From NCBI GenBank assembly GCA_940671915.1, contig CALNVZ010000641.1:37151803-37215802 (forward strand): a stretch of 64,000 nucleotides of DNA, in the 5' to 3' direction. Position numbers and translations under genes: made by a program. Below are positions 62,001 through 62,267 of this stretch, piece by piece. Within the stretch, counting starts at the first letter, position 1. Each line of letters begins with the position of its first letter. The notes below the pieces were generated by a model. The model was given only the letters and a program-made list of their open reading frames with translations, was not told the origin of the DNA and did not search any database. The stretch comes from Paracentrotus lividus (taxonomy: Eukaryota; Echinodermata; Echinoidea; Camarodonta; Echinidae).

Positions 62001-62267
62001 CTCCACTTTGCTTTATTGTACCACCACAGTGATAAGCATCTTCTGTACTATTAACTCTAACTTTATCTCCTTTTAATTTTTTTTCCTCAGGAGAATATCA
62101 TGGGCGTTTTCAACAAGTCTTGTGCGATCAGCTACACCAACTATCGTAATATCTTCCCCATCTGGACACTAGGACGATACGCCAAACTCTATCCATCATC
62201 GGGAGATGCTTCAACGCCTCCAGAAGAAAAGTCTGATAGCAACAGCTCTGACTGGGAGAAACTCTAG
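2735..62267 (+). CDS. LSS: Lanosterol synthase (oxidosqualene cyclase), 19 coding exons
   Basis: Cyclises (3S)-2,3-oxidosqualene to lanosterol, the first committed step of sterol synthesis, on the ER membrane. Exons: 2731-2903, 5663-5801, 6549-6657, 7668-7789, 8346-8442, 9174-9309, 9752-9860, 11136-11254, 11684-11781, 13578-13605, 50145-50318, 51154-51303, 54193-54289, 55654-55759, 56920-56985, 57470-57550, 58515-58685, 60499-60577, 62091-62267. All introns are GT-AG and all phases join. The product is about 742 aa (human 732). Seen in the sequence: catalytic Asp450 in DCTAE (human D455); Thr378, Cys444 and Val448 (human T381/C449/V453, the lanosterol-type trio); His229 and Tyr498 (human H232/Y503); aromatic cage Trp384, Phe439, Trp576 and Phe691; and at least five QW repeats. 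The sequence therefore predicts an ordinary lanosterol former, not a parkeol- or cycloartenol-type enzyme. Exon 1 needs two one-base corrections. Intron 10 is 36.5 kb and carries nested antisense genes. Confidence 0.96.
3003..4730. mobile_element. Non-autonomous TIR DNA transposon, copy 1 (in LSS intron 1)
   Basis: The ends are imperfect terminal inverted repeats of about 35 bp (TGTGATACGTCTTGTCGAAA at the left, TGTGATGCGTCACGTCGAAG read inward from the right). It is flanked by TA on both sides (3001-3002, 4731-4732), which fits a TA target-site duplication. The 1728-bp interior has no long reading frame. A second copy with the same ends and interior lies at 26132-27889. Family not recognised; the TA target suggests the Tc1/mariner (IS630) group or a relative. 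Confidence 0.88.
4733..5480. other. LSS: LSS intron 1, unique sequence
   Basis: AT-rich intronic DNA with no gene, RNA or repeat that I recognise. The two 81-residue open frames at 4965-5210 and 5246-5491 show no features of a real protein. Confidence 0.5.
5488..5580 (+). pseudogene. Decayed tandem copy of LSS exon 2 (acceptor plus exon 5' part)
   Basis: The 43 bases before 5531 resemble the 43 bases before exon 2, including TTGTTCTATAAG against TTGTTCTATAG. Positions 5531-5578 resemble the start of exon 2 (GATGTTGC, CCCTAGAGCCAAGACTGC). The copy then breaks off into an A/G-rich stretch. The unit offset is about 132 bp. The copy has no donor, and its acceptor is altered (TAAG), so it is probably not spliced. 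Confidence 0.82.
5663..5801 (+). CDS. LSS: LSS exon 2
   Basis: 139 nt, acceptor TTCTATAG, donor GTAAAG. Encodes the first QW-type repeat and the conserved [18 protein letters not shown] block (human [18 protein letters not shown]). The last base starts a Gly codon completed in exon 3. Confidence 0.96.
5802..6548. other. LSS: LSS intron 2
   Basis: AT-rich intron; no gene or repeat recognised. Confidence 0.5.
6549..6657 (+). CDS. LSS: LSS exon 3
   Basis: 109 nt, acceptor GCTACAG, donor GTAAGT. Encodes LIIVCYITG and the QW repeat [16 protein letters not shown]. The Leu codon is split (TT then A) with exon 4. Confidence 0.96.
6690..7078 (+). mobile_element. LINE 3' end fragment
   Basis: A noncoding 3' tail that ends in AATAAATTTGAATTGAATTG repeats (7046-7071), the kind of short-repeat tail used by CR1/L2-type LINEs. 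A similar AATAAATTTGAATTGAA tail ends the fragment at about 14215. Only 3' UTR is left; no reverse transcriptase is visible. Confidence 0.6.
7086..7440. mobile_element. Possible MITE with short inverted ends
   Basis: The left end has GATGCAC followed by the palindrome GGTACCCTGGGGTACC. The right end has ACGGTACCCCGGTGTAC followed by GTGCATC. The inverted GATGCAC/GTGCATC ends and shared GGTACC blocks suggest a small palindromic element. The boundaries are uncertain. Confidence 0.45.
7668..7789 (+). CDS. LSS: LSS exon 4
   Basis: 122 nt, acceptor TTTTCAG, donor GTAAAT. Encodes [15 protein letters not shown] (human HIEDKSTVFGTALNY) through [10 protein letters not shown]. Gly is split with exon 5. 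Confidence 0.96.
7790..8345. other. LSS: LSS intron 4
   Basis: No gene or clear repeat recognised in this intron. Confidence 0.5.
8346..8442 (+). CDS. LSS: LSS exon 5
   Basis: 97 nt, acceptor TGTTATAG, donor GTGAGC. Encodes the conserved [13 protein letters not shown] and FPEIW blocks. Trp213 is split (TG then G). Confidence 0.96.
8560..8830. repeat. (GAT/GGT)n trinucleotide-rich low-complexity tract
   Basis: A run of GATGATGGT-type triplets in intron 5 makes long open frames on both strands (poly-Met/Val on +, poly-Ile/Thr or poly-Ser/Pro on -). Their composition is pure repeat, so none is called a gene. Looser GAT-rich sequence continues to about 9050. Confidence 0.9.
9174..9309 (+). CDS. 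LSS: LSS exon 6
   Basis: 136 nt, acceptor CCTTCAG, donor GTATGA. Encodes [16 protein letters not shown], with His229 equivalent to human H232 of the active site. Ends in phase 0 (ELRK). Confidence 0.96.
9310..9751. other. LSS: LSS intron 6
   Basis: Contains a C run followed by an A run (about 9389-9415). No gene recognised. Confidence 0.5.
9752..9860 (+). CDS. LSS: LSS exon 7
   Basis: 109 nt, acceptor TTGTTAG, donor GTAAGT. Encodes [18 protein letters not shown] and the conserved FYTPHSWL block. Thr295 is split (A then CC) with exon 8. Confidence 0.95.
9965..10130 (+). mobile_element. SINE, family 1, plus strand
   Basis: Carries a B-box-like GGTTCAAGCCCC at about 9992, then the body segment TGGTAGTTGCTGCTTCCCTG and TTTGGCGTTCAACAAGAGGG. 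This matches the body of the minus-strand SINE at 2310-2576. The A-box half is poorly preserved. Confidence 0.65.
10542..10757. mobile_element. Small MITE, copy 1
   Basis: Begins TACTGTAATCGTGGAAATAT and ends near GCGAATACATTATT, with GCGCGAAT-rich interior. A reverse-oriented relative at 15070-15306 begins with TACTGCATTCGCTGTTATTT and ends in ATTTCCACGATTACAGTA. This defines the two ends as imperfect inverted repeats of one family, about 215-240 bp. Confidence 0.7.
10783..10873 (+). pseudogene. Truncated tandem copy 1 of LSS exon 8
   Basis: Preceded by an AG (10781-10782). Matches the first 82 or so bases of exon 8 (CCATCTTGGATCTTTACAAG, CTGGTTGAGAAAGAAGGC, GAGCATATTCAAA) with several substitutions. 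The reading frame is open. It breaks off after CAAACAGAAAATCA into an (ATT)n tract, so the exon 3' end and donor are absent. Not usable as an internal exon in this form. Confidence 0.9.
10949..11038 (+). pseudogene. Truncated tandem copy 2 of LSS exon 8
   Basis: Acceptor-like TTTAACAG ends at 10948, then exon-8-like sequence with an open frame. It stops at the same breakpoint as copy 1 (CAAAGAGAAAATTA), followed by (ATT)n. It has no splice donor. The spacing is 166 bp from copy 1 and 187 bp to the real exon. Confidence 0.92.
11136..11254 (+). CDS. LSS: LSS exon 8
   Basis: 119 nt, acceptor TTTTACAG, donor GTAAGT. Unlike its two upstream copies it retains the 3' part encoding [13 protein letters not shown] (human ADDRFTKSISIGP) and a good donor. 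Confidence 0.96.
11410..11540. repeat. (GA)n purine-rich tract
   Basis: Simple GAGAGA/GGGA sequence in intron 8. Confidence 0.9.
11684..11781 (+). CDS. LSS: LSS exon 9
   Basis: 98 nt, acceptor TTGATAG, donor GTAAGA. Encodes [16 protein letters not shown] and DRIPDYLW. Trp367 is split with exon 10. The last 25 or so bases plus the donor are the seed of the minisatellite that follows. Confidence 0.96.
11782..13200 (+). repeat. 90-bp minisatellite made of the exon 9 end plus splice donor (about 15 copies)
   Basis: Each unit holds GATCGCATACCTGACTACTT, ATGGTAAGAAATCATCAGCT, ATCAAATGG and a variable (GA)n run ending in ACATTGTAAG. Exon-like cores occur near 11861, 11951, 12041, 12131, 12221, 12311, 12401, 12491, 12581, 12671, 12761, 12851, 12941, 13041 and 13131. 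The period is very regular at about 90 bp. Most copies keep an intact ATG|GTAAG donor. Scattered one-base indels are probably read errors. All of it lies in intron 9 of LSS. Confidence 0.97.
13578..13605 (+). CDS. LSS: LSS exon 10 (28-nt microexon)
   Basis: Acceptor ATTTTAG, donor GTAAGT. Completes Trp367 and encodes IGLDGMKMQ, conserved in animal LSS (MGLDGMKMQ). It is separated from exon 11 by 36.5 kb. Confidence 0.95.
14080..14215 (+). mobile_element. LINE 3' tail fragment
   Basis: Ends in GGAATAAATTTGAATTGAA, the same tail type as the fragment at 6690-7078. Only noncoding 3' sequence is present. Confidence 0.5.
14400..14850. repeat. CT-rich (pyrimidine) tract, copy A
   Basis: Imperfect TCTCTTTCTC/CCTTATCCCTTCCCTC repeats. 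Related tracts, each preceded by ATGCTTGGTCTTG, occur at about 30450-31010 and 37340-38470. Open frames of 109-164 codons here are Ser/Leu/Phe low-complexity artefacts. Confidence 0.9.
14865..15066. repeat. Intronic segment repeated downstream
   Basis: Similar to 16744-16975 (shared GACACTGAAAAAGAATATCA and CTCCAAGATTATCAAA) and to 31020-31240 and 38470-38690. The first pair shows a local tandem duplication inside copy A. No gene. Confidence 0.7.
15070..15306. mobile_element. Small MITE, copy 2 (inverted relative of 10542-10757)
   Basis: Starts TACTGCATTCGCTGTTATTT and ends ATTTCCACGATTACAGTA. The interior has CGCGCGATTAAT and GGCATGCTCATATATTCGCG. The ends are the reverse complement of those in the copy at 10542. 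Family not recognised. Confidence 0.7.
15355..16352. mobile_element. Fold-back element with CACTGT ends and TA target site
   Basis: Left end CACTGTCCGTCATAAAGGTG, right end (inward) CACTGTTCGTCATAAAGGTG. Inverted similarity runs through almost the entire 998 bp (for example GGGGAGGGG TTGAAGT against ACCCCTCCCC). Flanked by TA at 15353-15354 and 16353-16354. No transposase frame. The equivalent site in copy B (about 38750) lacks it. Confidence 0.88.
16380..17001. other. Intron 10, copy A unique and duplicated spacer
   Basis: Contains a LINE/SINE-like tail (GGGCATTATAAATGTCC followed by an (ATT)n-rich tail at 16610-16650) and a second copy of the 14865-type segment. No gene. Confidence 0.5.
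17010..17412. mobile_element. hAT-like MITE
   Basis: Left end AGGGCGCTACAAA and right end TTTGTAGAGGCC are imperfect inverted repeats. Subterminal GGGCAAGT/ACTTGCCC motifs occur many times in both orientations. Flanks TTGTATGC (17002-17009) and TGGTATGC (17413-17420) match at 7 of 8 bases, as expected for an 8-bp hAT target duplication. Confidence 0.7.
17421..17873. other. Intron 10, copy A spacer
   Basis: Aligns with 43690-43910 of copy B in its second half. No gene. Confidence 0.5.
17874..18004 (+). mobile_element. SINE 3' fragment with (ATT)n tail
   Basis: Contains GAACGGGGTAATAG, AAGCCCATTATATTATT and an (ATT)n tail. Copy B lacks this segment at the matching point (about 43920), so it is an insertion. 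The tail resembles the 3' part of the SINE at 25138-25500. Confidence 0.65.
18005..18578. other. Intron 10, copy A spacer matching copy B 43920-44335
   Basis: Noncoding, colinear with copy B. No feature of its own. Confidence 0.5.
18579..19042. mobile_element. Small TIR element, about 464 bp
   Basis: Ends ACAGTCTGTGTCAAAAGAAA (left) and ACAGTCTGTGTCAAATAAAA (right, read inward), followed by ATGGT on both. No coding frame. No clean target duplication was seen. Copy B lacks it. Confidence 0.8.
19043..20300. other. Intron 10, sequence unique to copy A
   Basis: No gene recognised. A 12-bp perfect stem (GGTTTTTTCGGG / CCCGAAAAAACC) occurs at 20026-20054. This stretch has no match in copy B (18579-20300 against about 44335-44400), so it is probably inserted DNA of unknown type. 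Confidence 0.5.
20430..20752 (+). mobile_element. LINE fragment: reverse transcriptase C-terminus plus 3' tail
   Basis: 20435-20551 encodes [18 protein letters not shown] and [11 protein letters not shown] then a stop, the usual end of CR1/jockey-type reverse transcriptases. After it comes a 3' UTR ending GCGCTATATAAGTAACGTTC and an (ATT)n tail. Confidence 0.8.
20942..22015. mobile_element. Fold-back element with CAGTGTGTTCC ends and TA target site
   Basis: Terminal inverted repeats are perfect for at least 22 bp (CAGTGTGTTCCTAAAAAAAG). Weaker inverted similarity continues to the centre, where ACGTCGCGGAGAC-like motifs repeat. Flanked by TA (20940-20941, 22016-22017). Total 1074 bp, no transposase. 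Absent from copy B (about 44690). Confidence 0.92.
22168..23985 (-). CDS. TRIM-like protein: zinc-binding B-boxes, coiled coil, C-terminal propeller-like domain
   Basis: 605 aa, one coding exon, antisense inside LSS intron 10. The ATG at 23985 follows a good acceptor (TTTTTGCTCTGCAG, ending at 24004), so a 5' UTR exon lies upstream. The open frame continues back to 24129, but that stretch is the intron. Residues 12-50 hold a Cys-rich B-box-1-like motif (CEGDDC, CDDC). Residues 56-90 hold a B-box 2 (CEEH, CKTH, CLMC, DHRQEEC). Residues about 100-300 are charged, heptad-like coiled coil. Residues about 330-605 have repeated strand motifs ([40 protein letters not shown]) like an NHL/WD-type propeller. 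No RING is seen, so E3 ligase activity is not supported. The family is expanded in sea urchins; the function of this member is unknown. Confidence 0.88.
   Translation of the reverse strand: MASGFISEEDKCEGDDCEAITDVTYYVQDKKRLCDDCASKERCIKKARMGGPNLYCEEHDEEIKLYCKTHGVGLCLMCASIDHRQEECIQQDIEGAIMELKANLNVLKRNAMNKLKLHHAHKNKILQCRKDTHAHLRNIKNEVDVAIQEATKINQDRKHEDAAKINQEFDEKNNLLQEKIQKMNDEIQRNNEEREQHLALLNNINTEKRQESIDNKQRILHTDIQSIGKEIERKIGELEQSCKDDTKNTEKSIETLNTVMEEDRNVVKDGPHVNKSVTDELNKPLDEDHGVEHITCTVLGVRFVKGVGREKYNGRIDGYDGEWKLMDTINVKDKFTFPIIVGCIDACHVIITDRVSGDKHTYILDMNAKHTQRVITSSDTSYVTSCVLLNDDKVVCGKRCKGCTGDSLTGCISVYDRQWKLINDITIPRNTTADDTWLDVAVDQDGMIISAECGQSKIYIINPADGKIIKTITCKEKMRMLGVLSSGHIIARPFQADCRVLIIDREGAHREIPHSDVIYNACIDPMTDDLYVVTSDDEYKTCVIDQVMSGGDMRRVASLAIATRLEVKQSRLNYVVVSRPMMTSSGKMIACDLDNILIFKRKFQL
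24004..25137. other. Intron 10, upstream of the TRIM-like gene
   Basis: Should hold the promoter and 5' UTR exon of the minus-strand TRIM-like gene, which I cannot place. 24150-24350 and 24880-25090 match copy B (46900-47100 and 47340-47570). Confidence 0.45.
25138..25500 (-). mobile_element. tRNA-derived SINE, family 2, full length
   Basis: On the minus strand it begins GTCGTGGTCTAGTGGTCTCA (A box) with B box GTGGGTTTGATTCC. It then has a body with CAAGGCATTTTATCTACATG and GGGTACCCGGTAGGATTG, and ends TAAGCGCTTTGGTC and an (ATT)n tail (25142-25165 on +). The order is tRNA head, body, simple-repeat tail. GACAT on both sides may be the target duplication. Absent from copy B. Confidence 0.88.
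25932..25999 (+). mobile_element. Short retroelement 3' end with (CTTAT)n tail
   Basis: GACTGCGCTATATAAATTAA followed by five CTTAT units. Copy B is missing this piece at about 47785, which supports an insertion. Confidence 0.6.
26132..27889. mobile_element. Non-autonomous TIR DNA transposon, copy 2
   Basis: Same element as 3003-4730, aligned end to end with many small indels. Ends TGTTATACGTCTTGTCGAAA and TGTGATGCGTCACGTCGAAA (inward). TA on both sides (26130-26131, 27890-27891). Length 1758 bp, no long frame. Confidence 0.9.
28060..28345. repeat. (CA)n/CACACC minisatellite
   Basis: CA-rich sequence containing a tandem duplication of about 118 bp (CACCCACATACACCCTCCAC and ACCCTATCTCATCCA recur). 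Open frames are His/Thr/Pro repeats and are not genes. A (TG)n tract follows at 28433-28522. Confidence 0.9.
28523..29189. other. Intron 10, end of copy A
   Basis: Colinear with 47860-48560 in copy B. No gene. Confidence 0.5.
29190..29272 (+). mobile_element. SINE 3' fragment
   Basis: GAACGGGGTAATAACATTC and AAAAGCGTTTTAGAAATAAC followed by ATTATTATT, like the tail of the family 2 SINE. Confidence 0.5.
29460..30060. repeat. Dispersed repeat with AGGTCA motifs
   Basis: Contains AAGGTCAACTTCAAGGTCAA and TTAGGTCAAAGGTCAAGGTC (29628-29671) and a run of 12 or so G at 30047-30058. Its style (temperature-sensor-like text free of coding sense, TATCTC..GAACC, GGTCAAAGGTCA) resembles the repeat at 59690-60290. 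Boundaries not defined. Confidence 0.45.
30430..31300. repeat. Partial segmental copy C
   Basis: ATGCTTGGTCTTG at 30450, a CT-rich tract to about 31010, then TAATGATCCTTCAAATTATG and a segment to about 31300. This matches copy B 37331-38700 better than copy A. 30060-30430 and 31300-31580 show nothing recognisable. Confidence 0.75.
31585..31690 (-). mobile_element. LINE 3' tail, minus strand, with (GATA)n
   Basis: On the minus strand the sequence GCAATTCGGCTTTGCCGCAA then GTTTGAACCAATAAACCATT ends in an (ATCT)n tail (31585-31612 on +). It may be the 3' end of the LINE at 32825-35600, with a 1.1-kb 3' UTR between. Confidence 0.55.
31925..32470. repeat. Direct duplication of about 90 bp, 445 bp apart
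   Basis: CAGTATAGTGAGGTTTTAAAT at 31940 and CAGTGTAGTGAGGTTTTGAATT at 32379, both followed by ACATG..AATACAATCAA and an AATAGAAT end. Possibly two copies of one 3' UTR segment. Confidence 0.6.
32480..32680. repeat. (GA)n purine-rich tract
   Basis: GAGAGAGA/GGGA simple sequence. The minus-strand Ser/Leu-rich frames at 32426-32763 are artefacts of it. Confidence 0.85.
32825..35600 (-). mobile_element. Damaged LINE (endonuclease and reverse transcriptase), minus strand
   Basis: Read 5'-3' on the minus strand: 35346-35579 has [13 protein letters not shown] (typical start of the endonuclease). 34890-35084 has [12 protein letters not shown], and 34604-34948 has [15 protein letters not shown] (APE-type endonuclease). 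33640-33909 has [15 protein letters not shown] and [13 protein letters not shown]. 33461-33688 has [14 protein letters not shown]. 32825-33385 has [20 protein letters not shown] and [11 protein letters not shown] (thumb and C-terminus). The frames are broken by several shifts, so it is a dead copy. Best described as CR1/jockey-superfamily type; clade not determined. The canonical YADD box is lost near a break at about 33400-33460. Confidence 0.9.
35600..36069. other. Intron 10, spacer
   Basis: May hold the 5' part of the minus-strand LINE. A short palindrome GGGCGCCCTCATTGAAGGCGCCC occurs at 35941-35965. No gene. Confidence 0.4.
36071..36222. mobile_element. Short palindromic element
   Basis: AATAAAGCAATATTGACTCG..CTGGGGGCGA at the left and TCGCCCCCAGGCCAGTCAATATTGC at the right are inverted copies, with inner ATATATCGCCC / GGGCGATATAT. 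About 150 bp. Confidence 0.75.
36215..36620. repeat. Inverted repeat pair, about 400 bp apart
   Basis: TATTATTAACCAAATCAGAC with ATCTAGAGC at 36213-36241, and the inverse GCTCAGATGTCTGATACGGTTGATAATA at 36587-36614. They could be the ends of a small DNA element next to the palindrome above. No coding sequence. 36620-37250 holds no recognised feature. Confidence 0.55.
37340..38470. repeat. CT-rich tract, copy B, split by a MITE
   Basis: Pyrimidine-rich sequence at 37340-37660 and 38153-38470, interrupted by the element at 37662-38153. Open frames up to 198 codons are low-complexity. Confidence 0.88.
37662..38153. mobile_element. TIR MITE, about 490 bp, inserted in the CT tract
   Basis: AAGCCCCGATCACACCTTTG (left) and AAGCACCGATCACACCTTTG (right, inward) continue as CGATTTGGGGCTGCGT on both sides. 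The interior is rich in GAACGAG/AACGCAG motifs and has no transposase. Its insertion splits a CT-rich tract that is continuous in copies A and C. Confidence 0.9.
38480..40160. other. Intron 10, copy B spacer and unmatched sequence
   Basis: 38480-38900 matches copies A and C. 38900-40160 has no match in A and no recognised gene. Confidence 0.5.
40160..40250 (+). mobile_element. Fragment of a reverse transcriptase C-terminus
   Basis: Encodes [15 protein letters not shown] and NNVKDSL, which matches the end of CR1/jockey-type reverse transcriptases but does not belong to the element that follows, whose own C-terminus is at 43300-43500. It is therefore a separate LINE fragment. Confidence 0.6.
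40255..43660 (+). mobile_element. Damaged CR1-type LINE, plus strand
   Basis: Remnants in order: end of ORF1 ([26 protein letters not shown]) at 40350-40450. Endonuclease at 40950-41447 ([31 protein letters not shown]). Reverse transcriptase at 42050-43500 ([71 protein letters not shown], a damaged FSDDTK box near 42715, then [14 protein letters not shown] and [12 protein letters not shown]). The 3' end is a (TGATG)n tail at 43637-43652. Several frameshifts and stops separate the pieces, so it cannot move itself. Confidence 0.92.
43661..44846. other. Intron 10, copy B spacer
   Basis: 43690-44335 and 44390-44700 are colinear with copy A. The 93-residue frame at 44334-44615 lies in this spacer and has no support. 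Confidence 0.5.
44847..46735 (-). pseudogene. Damaged paralogue of the TRIM-like gene
   Basis: Colinear with the gene at 22168-23985. The C-terminal propeller half is open (frame 44847-45779, product-like part from about 45690), with the same strand motifs ([40 protein letters not shown]). One shift near 45680 moves into the frame at 45655-45876 ([14 protein letters not shown]). The B-box and coiled-coil half (45900-46730) is broken by many small indels, although CIKKA..MGGPNL-type and B-box sequence is recognisable at the DNA level. The start ATG region (46723) and the acceptor (CTGCAG at 46745-46750) are preserved. Either a pseudogene or a poorly assembled gene. Confidence 0.8.
46752..48060. 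other. Intron 10, upstream of the damaged TRIM-like paralogue
   Basis: Colinear with 24010-26050 and part of 28770-29300. Contains a short GA tract (47177-47230). No gene. Confidence 0.5.
48066..48393. mobile_element. Palindromic MITE, about 330 bp
   Basis: GGTGGTATCTCACTTCACAG (left) against GGTTTTATCTCACTTTGCAG (right, inward). The arms repeat GATTTGGGACTA and CAGTTT..GAGACTGTTTTGAAACTT. The centre has AAAGTATCAGAGATGTCTCTGATACTTTT, itself a near-perfect hairpin (48164-48193). No coding sequence. Absent from copy A. Confidence 0.88.
48400..49110. other. Intron 10, end of copy B and spacer
   Basis: 48420-48560 still matches copy A. The rest is AT-rich with no feature. Confidence 0.5.
49111..49153. 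repeat. Poly-T run of 43
   Basis: Uninterrupted T homopolymer; its length is probably not reliable in the assembly. Confidence 0.95.
49188..49312. mobile_element. Short MITE with CAGGGCAACTAC ends
   Basis: CAGGGCAACTAC at the left and GTAGTTGTCCTG at the right are inverted repeats with one mismatch. Related text (CTAGTTGTCCTG, TGGCAAGTAA) occurs at 57935-58050. The GGGTTAGGGTTAG inside is only two telomere-like units and is not evidence of a telomere. Confidence 0.6.
49344..49547. mobile_element. TIR MITE, about 200 bp
   Basis: AAGGGGTTGTCCCACTGGAG (left) and AAGGGCCTGTCCCACAGACG (right, inward) continue as GCGATCGTTGT.GCGACAA on both sides. No coding sequence. Confidence 0.85.
49616..50050. 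mobile_element. TIR MITE, about 435 bp
   Basis: Inverted arms share GTTTCAAAACCGTGGACTGA, AACCATGGATTAT and TTTTGTGTAA. The ends are GGCCTGAACTCTCAAA and GGCCCGAATTCTCAAA (inward). ATT on both outer sides may be the target duplication. It lies only 95 bp upstream of LSS exon 11. Confidence 0.88.
50145..50318 (+). CDS. LSS: LSS exon 11
   Basis: 174 nt, acceptor ATGTTACAG, donor GTAATA. Starts [15 protein letters not shown], with Thr378 and Trp384 of the active site. Ends [14 protein letters not shown], phase 0. Confidence 0.96.
50319..50975. other. LSS: LSS intron 11, first part
   Basis: AT-rich; no gene. The 102-residue frame at 50491-50799 has no support. Confidence 0.5.
50976..51105 (+). 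pseudogene. Decayed tandem copy of LSS exon 12 (acceptor plus exon 5' part)
   Basis: GTCATTACTATGAAATTAA and TTTTTCTAATTACTAG precede exon-12-like sequence from 51016 (TATCCTTTTTCCACC, GTATCTGACTGCACTGC, GAAGGTCTTAAGTCC). A base change and small deletion put stop codons in frame around the catalytic-motif equivalent. The copy ends near 51100, where the same intron 3' end starts again (51114). Unit about 138 bp. Confidence 0.92.
51154..51303 (+). CDS. LSS: LSS exon 12 (catalytic motif)
   Basis: 150 nt, acceptor AATTATTAG, donor GTGAGT. Encodes [18 protein letters not shown] with catalytic Asp450, plus Phe439, Cys444 and Val448. Ends QAVDV in phase 0. Confidence 0.97.
51304..52134. other. LSS: LSS intron 12, first part
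   Basis: No gene or repeat recognised. Confidence 0.5.
52135..52320. repeat. 62-bp tandem repeat, three copies
   Basis: Unit contains AGACTGTAGCATTATCGAGG, TAACCTAGCTAAGCCAGG and TAATGATAATATA. Copies start at 52135, 52197 and 52259 and are nearly identical. Confidence 0.95.
52373..54049. mobile_element. Element with TGTCCCCGCCGA inverted ends and an internal tandem array
   Basis: Left end TGTCCCCGCCGA (52373) and right end TCGGCGGGGACA (54049) are inverted repeats. A (CGTCC)-rich block at 52434-52470 is followed by about eleven units of 140-200 bp, each with GCTACTCCTTCGCCATTTTT, CATCCGATTTCGATTC, GATAGCACTAGGTGA and TTGACCTTTGACC. The units carry many indels. No transposase. Probably a non-autonomous DNA element with an amplified core. 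Confidence 0.85.
54193..54289 (+). CDS. LSS: LSS exon 13
   Basis: 97 nt, acceptor TCAATTAG, donor GTAAGA. Encodes [17 protein letters not shown], with Tyr498 equivalent to human Y503, then LNPSEVF. Gly517 is split. Confidence 0.96.
54395..54972 (+). mobile_element. LINE 3' fragment with reverse transcriptase remnant
   Basis: 54420-54520 encodes [19 protein letters not shown], the conserved LGVxID..LxWxxHV block near the C-terminus of CR1/jockey-type reverse transcriptases. It is followed by degenerate sequence and a 3' end GGGCCTCATGGAAGACCACC .. CACCCTGTATAAAGATCAG with an (AATA)n tail (54949-54968). Confidence 0.78.
54504..54543. repeat. Perfect 18-bp-stem hairpin
   Basis: ACAAAGAAATGTCAGCGT, loop AATG, then the exact reverse complement. 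It lies inside the LINE fragment and replaces normal coding sequence there, so it looks like a local inverted duplication. Confidence 0.95.
54973..55515. other. LSS: LSS intron 13
   Basis: No gene or repeat recognised. Confidence 0.5.
55520..55612 (+). pseudogene. Decayed tandem copy of LSS exon 14 (acceptor plus exon 5' part)
   Basis: TTCTAATCTGCCTTTCATAT and TTACCATAG precede 55561-55612, which matches the start of exon 14 (TGATATCACGATTGACTACA, CCTATGAAGAGTGTACTGTG) with substitutions including a Met-to-Thr change. It then joins a second copy of the intron 3' end (AATAGTTGTCTAATC). Offset about 91 bp. No donor. Confidence 0.92.
55654..55759 (+). CDS. LSS: LSS exon 14
   Basis: 106 nt, acceptor ATCATATAG, donor GTATTT. 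Encodes [19 protein letters not shown]. Arg552 is split (AG then A). Confidence 0.96.
55993..56026. repeat. Poly-G run of 34
   Basis: Uninterrupted G run in intron 14 on the coding strand, a possible G-quadruplex former. The length is uncertain in assembly. Confidence 0.95.
56022..56707. mobile_element. Possible TIR element with GGGCTAATTTAG ends
   Basis: GGGGCTAATTTAGGCCCC at the left and GGGCTAATTTAGCCCCCC at the right (read inward) are inverted repeats about 685 bp apart. A second G run (56682-56695) lies just inside the right end. No coding sequence recognised. Confidence 0.5.
56920..56985 (+). CDS. LSS: LSS exon 15
   Basis: 66 nt, acceptor AATGACAG, donor GTAAGT. Encodes the QW repeat [17 protein letters not shown]. 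Confidence 0.96.
56986..57469. other. LSS: LSS intron 15
   Basis: No feature recognised. Confidence 0.5.
57470..57550 (+). CDS. LSS: LSS exon 16
   Basis: 81 nt, acceptor TCTTTTCAG, donor GTAAGT. Encodes [17 protein letters not shown], with Trp576 equivalent to human W581 of the active-site cage. Asp601 is split. Confidence 0.96.
57551..58054. other. LSS: LSS intron 16
   Basis: A-rich (57755-57880). 57935-58050 resembles part of the MITE at 49188-49312. No gene. Confidence 0.45.
58055..58150. repeat. 24-bp tandem repeat, four copies
   Basis: CTTCATAAAATGGTCAAACT plus GCTC, starting at 58055, 58079, 58103 and 58127, identical. The unit is a multiple of three, so it gives a repetitive open frame that is not a gene. 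Confidence 0.97.
58515..58685 (+). CDS. LSS: LSS exon 17
   Basis: 171 nt, acceptor AATCCCAG, donor GTAATA. Encodes the QW repeat [17 protein letters not shown], then [11 protein letters not shown] and [13 protein letters not shown]. Its last 53 or so bases plus the donor seed the downstream minisatellite. Confidence 0.96.
58686..59480 (+). repeat. 93-97 bp minisatellite made of the exon 17 end plus splice donor (7 copies plus one diverged)
   Basis: Each unit has ACATCACAGGTTATCAATAC, ATGCTGGGCTCTGCTTGG, TCTTATGGCAGTCAG|GTAATA, then AATAGTAATACTAGTAATAA and TAGATATGAGTGT. ATGCTGGG cores occur near 58750, 58846, 58942, 59039, 59132, 59224 and 59321; a diverged copy lies near 59452. Small indels differ between copies. 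Confidence 0.96.
59690..60295. repeat. Dispersed repeat with about 150-bp internal units and AGGTCA motifs
   Basis: Units share ATATCTCAAGAA.CACT, ATATGAACTT-like and AATATGTATCACCATAGG-like text and end in GGTCAAAGGTCA. GGCCAAAGGTCAAGGGT occurs at 59951, GTCAAAAGTCAAAGGTCA at 60085 and TAGGTCAAAGGTCAAGGGTC at 60236. Similar in style to 29460-30060 and to the array at 52373-54049. Boundaries uncertain. Confidence 0.6.
60499..60577 (+). CDS. LSS: LSS exon 18
   Basis: 79 nt, acceptor TCCTCTAG, donor GTATGA. Encodes [20 protein letters not shown] then NGDWPQ (QW repeat). Phase 0 end. Confidence 0.96.
60686..60707. other. Assembly gap (22 N)
   Basis: The only run of N in the window, in intron 18. 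True gap length unknown. Confidence 0.99.
60770..61030. repeat. Degenerate tandem repeat in intron 18
   Basis: AAAGCCTGTAATAGGGGG / AAAGCCAGTAATAGGGGGTA / AAAGCCTGTGATAGAGGGTA recur about every 55-60 bp with GGTTAATTTTGCTCGCTTCC-like text. A G run follows at 61070-61084. Confidence 0.7.
61180..61275 (-). mobile_element. Possible SINE fragment with B box
   Basis: The minus strand carries GTGGGTTCGTATCCCACCTC (B-box consensus) and CCAGTAAGACAATCCCTCAA. No A box is found, so it is not a tRNA gene. 61280-62080 otherwise holds only an imperfect hairpin at 61939-62014 (AAGTGAAGATAATCGGTTCT with its inverse). Confidence 0.4.
62091..62267 (+). CDS. LSS: LSS exon 19 (C-terminus and stop)
   Basis: 177 nt including TAG at 62265-62267, acceptor TTTTCCTCAG. 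Encodes [20 protein letters not shown] (Phe691 equivalent to human F696) and [15 protein letters not shown]. It then has a Ser/Asp/Glu-rich tail ending SSDWEKL that is longer than the human C-terminus. Confidence 0.97.
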   Translation, partial: ENIMGVFNKSCAISYTNYRNIFPIWTLGRYAKLYPSSGDASTPPEEKSDSNSSDWEKL